Below, in pieces: positions 14,920-15,685 of a stretch of DNA of 15,685 nucleotides; position 1 is the first letter of the stretch; each line of letters opens with the position of its first letter. The notes under the pieces were generated by a model, which worked only from the letters and a program-made list of their open reading frames with translations, had not been told where the DNA came from and made no database searches. The translations under genes and the position numbers were made by a program. The DNA comes from an uncultured Burkholderiales bacterium. Lineage in GTDB: Bacteria > Pseudomonadota > Gammaproteobacteria > Burkholderiales > Burkholderiaceae_D. The stretch lies in assembly GCA_903904635.1 (NCBI GenBank), contig CAIVDH010000051.1:1-15685 (forward strand). Direction: 5' to 3'.

Positions 14920-15685
14920 TCAGTTTTTATTGTTGACTGTGTTGTCTGAATCTGTAGCAGAGGTAGTGGTGGTAGTAGCAGTAGTTGCTGCTGGAGTGGT
15001 TATTGCTGTCGTCGTCGTTGTTGTTGTCGTCGTCGTTGTTGCTGTCGTCATGGTCGTAGGGCTTAAGTTAGTCGCTGTACTGATTGATATATTATTTAAT
15101 TGCGCAGGTGTTGTTAGGTATGTGTTTAGGGACGCACTTGCAGAATTATCTGAAACATCGTAAAGAGATTCATCTTCCTCAATTTCACTTTGTTCAACTT
15201 TATTGGTTTTCCAAGAAAAGAGATTGTTAGATGGTTTAGCTTCGATGTTAAATTTTTCTTTCTTGTCAAATAATAAGTCGAATGAATGCAATAGGTGCCG
15301 ATTTATAGTTGATAGATTAGTTTCTTCGTCTTTAGAATTTGCTGCGCTAACTGTATATAGATTTCCTATGTTTTGCGGAACAATAATTTTCTCTTTGAAT
15401 AAACAATTACAAATTCCAGCAATTTTTTTTTGTGTGTTTTTCCCAGCAACTATGTCGCCCTTCTGCTTAATGTGATTTTGTTTTTGTATACGATCCGGCG
15501 TAAGTTCTTCTGACATATCTTGCTGGCAAGCTCCTCCGAGCGCAGCTGCATTAAAGCAAAAAGATTCAATGTCAAGTTTGATTCCCACGTAATTTGCAAT
15601 TCCACCGCCAAGTGAATGACCCGCAACCGTAAGCGATCCACCTGTTTTTTCAAGCTTATTTTTGATTTCTTTAGCTAATTCTTTG
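14920..15685 (-). CDS. Lipase-like alpha/beta hydrolase with poly-Thr tail, N-terminus outside window
   Basis: The minus-strand frame is open from the window edge to the TGA at 14922-14920 (about 254 residues seen). A GTG at 15588 could be taken as a start, but the coding clearly continues upstream: residues before it read KNKLEKTGGSLTVAGHSLGGGIANY, containing the GHSLGG nucleophile elbow of class 3 lipases and related hydrolases. FNAAALGG follows, typical of the lipase-like DUF2974 type. Possible remaining triad members are Asp in KQKGDIVAG and His in INRHLLHSFD. The C-terminal ~110 residues look disordered: an acidic patch, then a Thr-rich tail with a run of 11 Thr, ending DSDNTVNNKN. It is AT-rich compared with lysS-prfB, suggesting acquisition. 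Likely substrate is a lipid or phospholipid ester; a secreted or effector role is only inferred. Confidence 0.72.
   Translation of the reverse strand, partial: KELAKEIKNKLEKTGGSLTVAGHSLGGGIANYVGIKLDIESFCFNAAALGGACQQDMSEELTPDRIQKQNHIKQKGDIVAGKNTQKKIAGICNCLFKEKIIVPQNIGNLYTVSAANSKDEETNLSTINRHLLHSFDLLFDKKEKFNIEAKPSNNLFSWKTNKVEQSEIEEDESLYDVSDNSASASLNTYLTTPAQLNNISISTATNLSPTTMTTATTTTTTTTTTTAITTPAATTATTTTTSATDSDNTVNNKN
14953..15059 (-). repeat. ACN triplet-repeat tract encoding the Thr tail
   Basis: A run dominated by threonine codons inside the lipase-like gene. Its core, 15005-15049, read on the plus strand is GCT, three GTC, three GTT, three GTC, two GTT, GCT, two GTC: an 18-base unit of (GTC)3(GTT)3 nearly repeated. 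Length changes of whole triplets would keep the reading frame. Confidence 0.75.

Noticed and set aside
14930..15163. Plus-strand 77-aa frame rich in valine
   Set aside because: It is the antisense of the Thr codon tract (ACN read backwards gives GTN), with no ribosome site; the minus-strand hydrolase explains it.
15450..15588. GTG 15588 as start of the lipase-like gene, or an alternative minus-strand 67-aa frame
   Set aside because: The GHSLGG elbow lies upstream of that GTG in the same frame, so the gene continues beyond the window; the other frame is a shadow.
1..15685. CRISPR arrays, tRNA or rRNA genes, insertion sequences
   Set aside because: No spaced repeat arrays, no cloverleaf or ribosomal sequence recognised, and no transposase or terminal inverted repeats seen.

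Overview
The window reads as a chromosomal segment of a betaproteobacterium, most likely near Burkholderiales/Oxalobacteraceae. This is inferred from gene order (tyrB-like aminotransferase divergent to uvrB, a complete isc operon, a prfB-lysS pair) and from protein character; no taxonomic marker was searched. Base composition looks close to balanced through the core genes and clearly AT-richer at the right edge (about 14,640 to the end).

Layout. 1-1126 (minus) is an aromatic/aspartate aminotransferase cut off at its C-terminus. It is divergent from uvrB (1293-3386), which is followed by a uracil-DNA-glycosylase-fold protein (3420-4199) whose motif A lacks the catalytic Asp. At 4266-4314 an IscR-type operator overlaps a sigma-70-like promoter. 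From there a complete iron-sulfur assembly operon runs on the plus strand: iscR, iscS, iscU, iscA, hscB, hscA, fdx, iscX (4361-9998). IscS supplies sulfur to the IscU scaffold. HscB/HscA release the cluster from IscU through its LPPVK motif. Fdx supplies electrons, IscA is a carrier, IscX modulates IscS, and IscR senses the outcome. A hairpin followed by a T-rich stretch between iscA and hscB may partly terminate the operon.

The strand then switches. 10032-11705 (minus) is a two-gene accessory module: a 135-aa CesT/Tir-type type III secretion chaperone, and 9 bases downstream a 418-aa multi-span hydrophobic protein with a type III-like N-terminus, proposed here as its client effector or translocator. 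Next come a strong lysS terminator, lysS (11909-13438) and prfB (13447-14551). prfB carries the classic programmed +1 frameshift (CTT TGA C behind an internal Shine-Dalgarno).

Beyond a 368-base AT-rich gap, 14920 to the right edge (minus) holds the C-terminal part of a GHSLGG lipase-like alpha/beta hydrolase. It ends in an unusual poly-threonine tail encoded by blocks of ACG and ACA triplets. The two accessory loci flank the lysS-prfB housekeeping pair. The most interesting items are the chaperone/client module, the altered uracil-DNA glycosylase-like protein and the Thr-tailed lipase-like protein.
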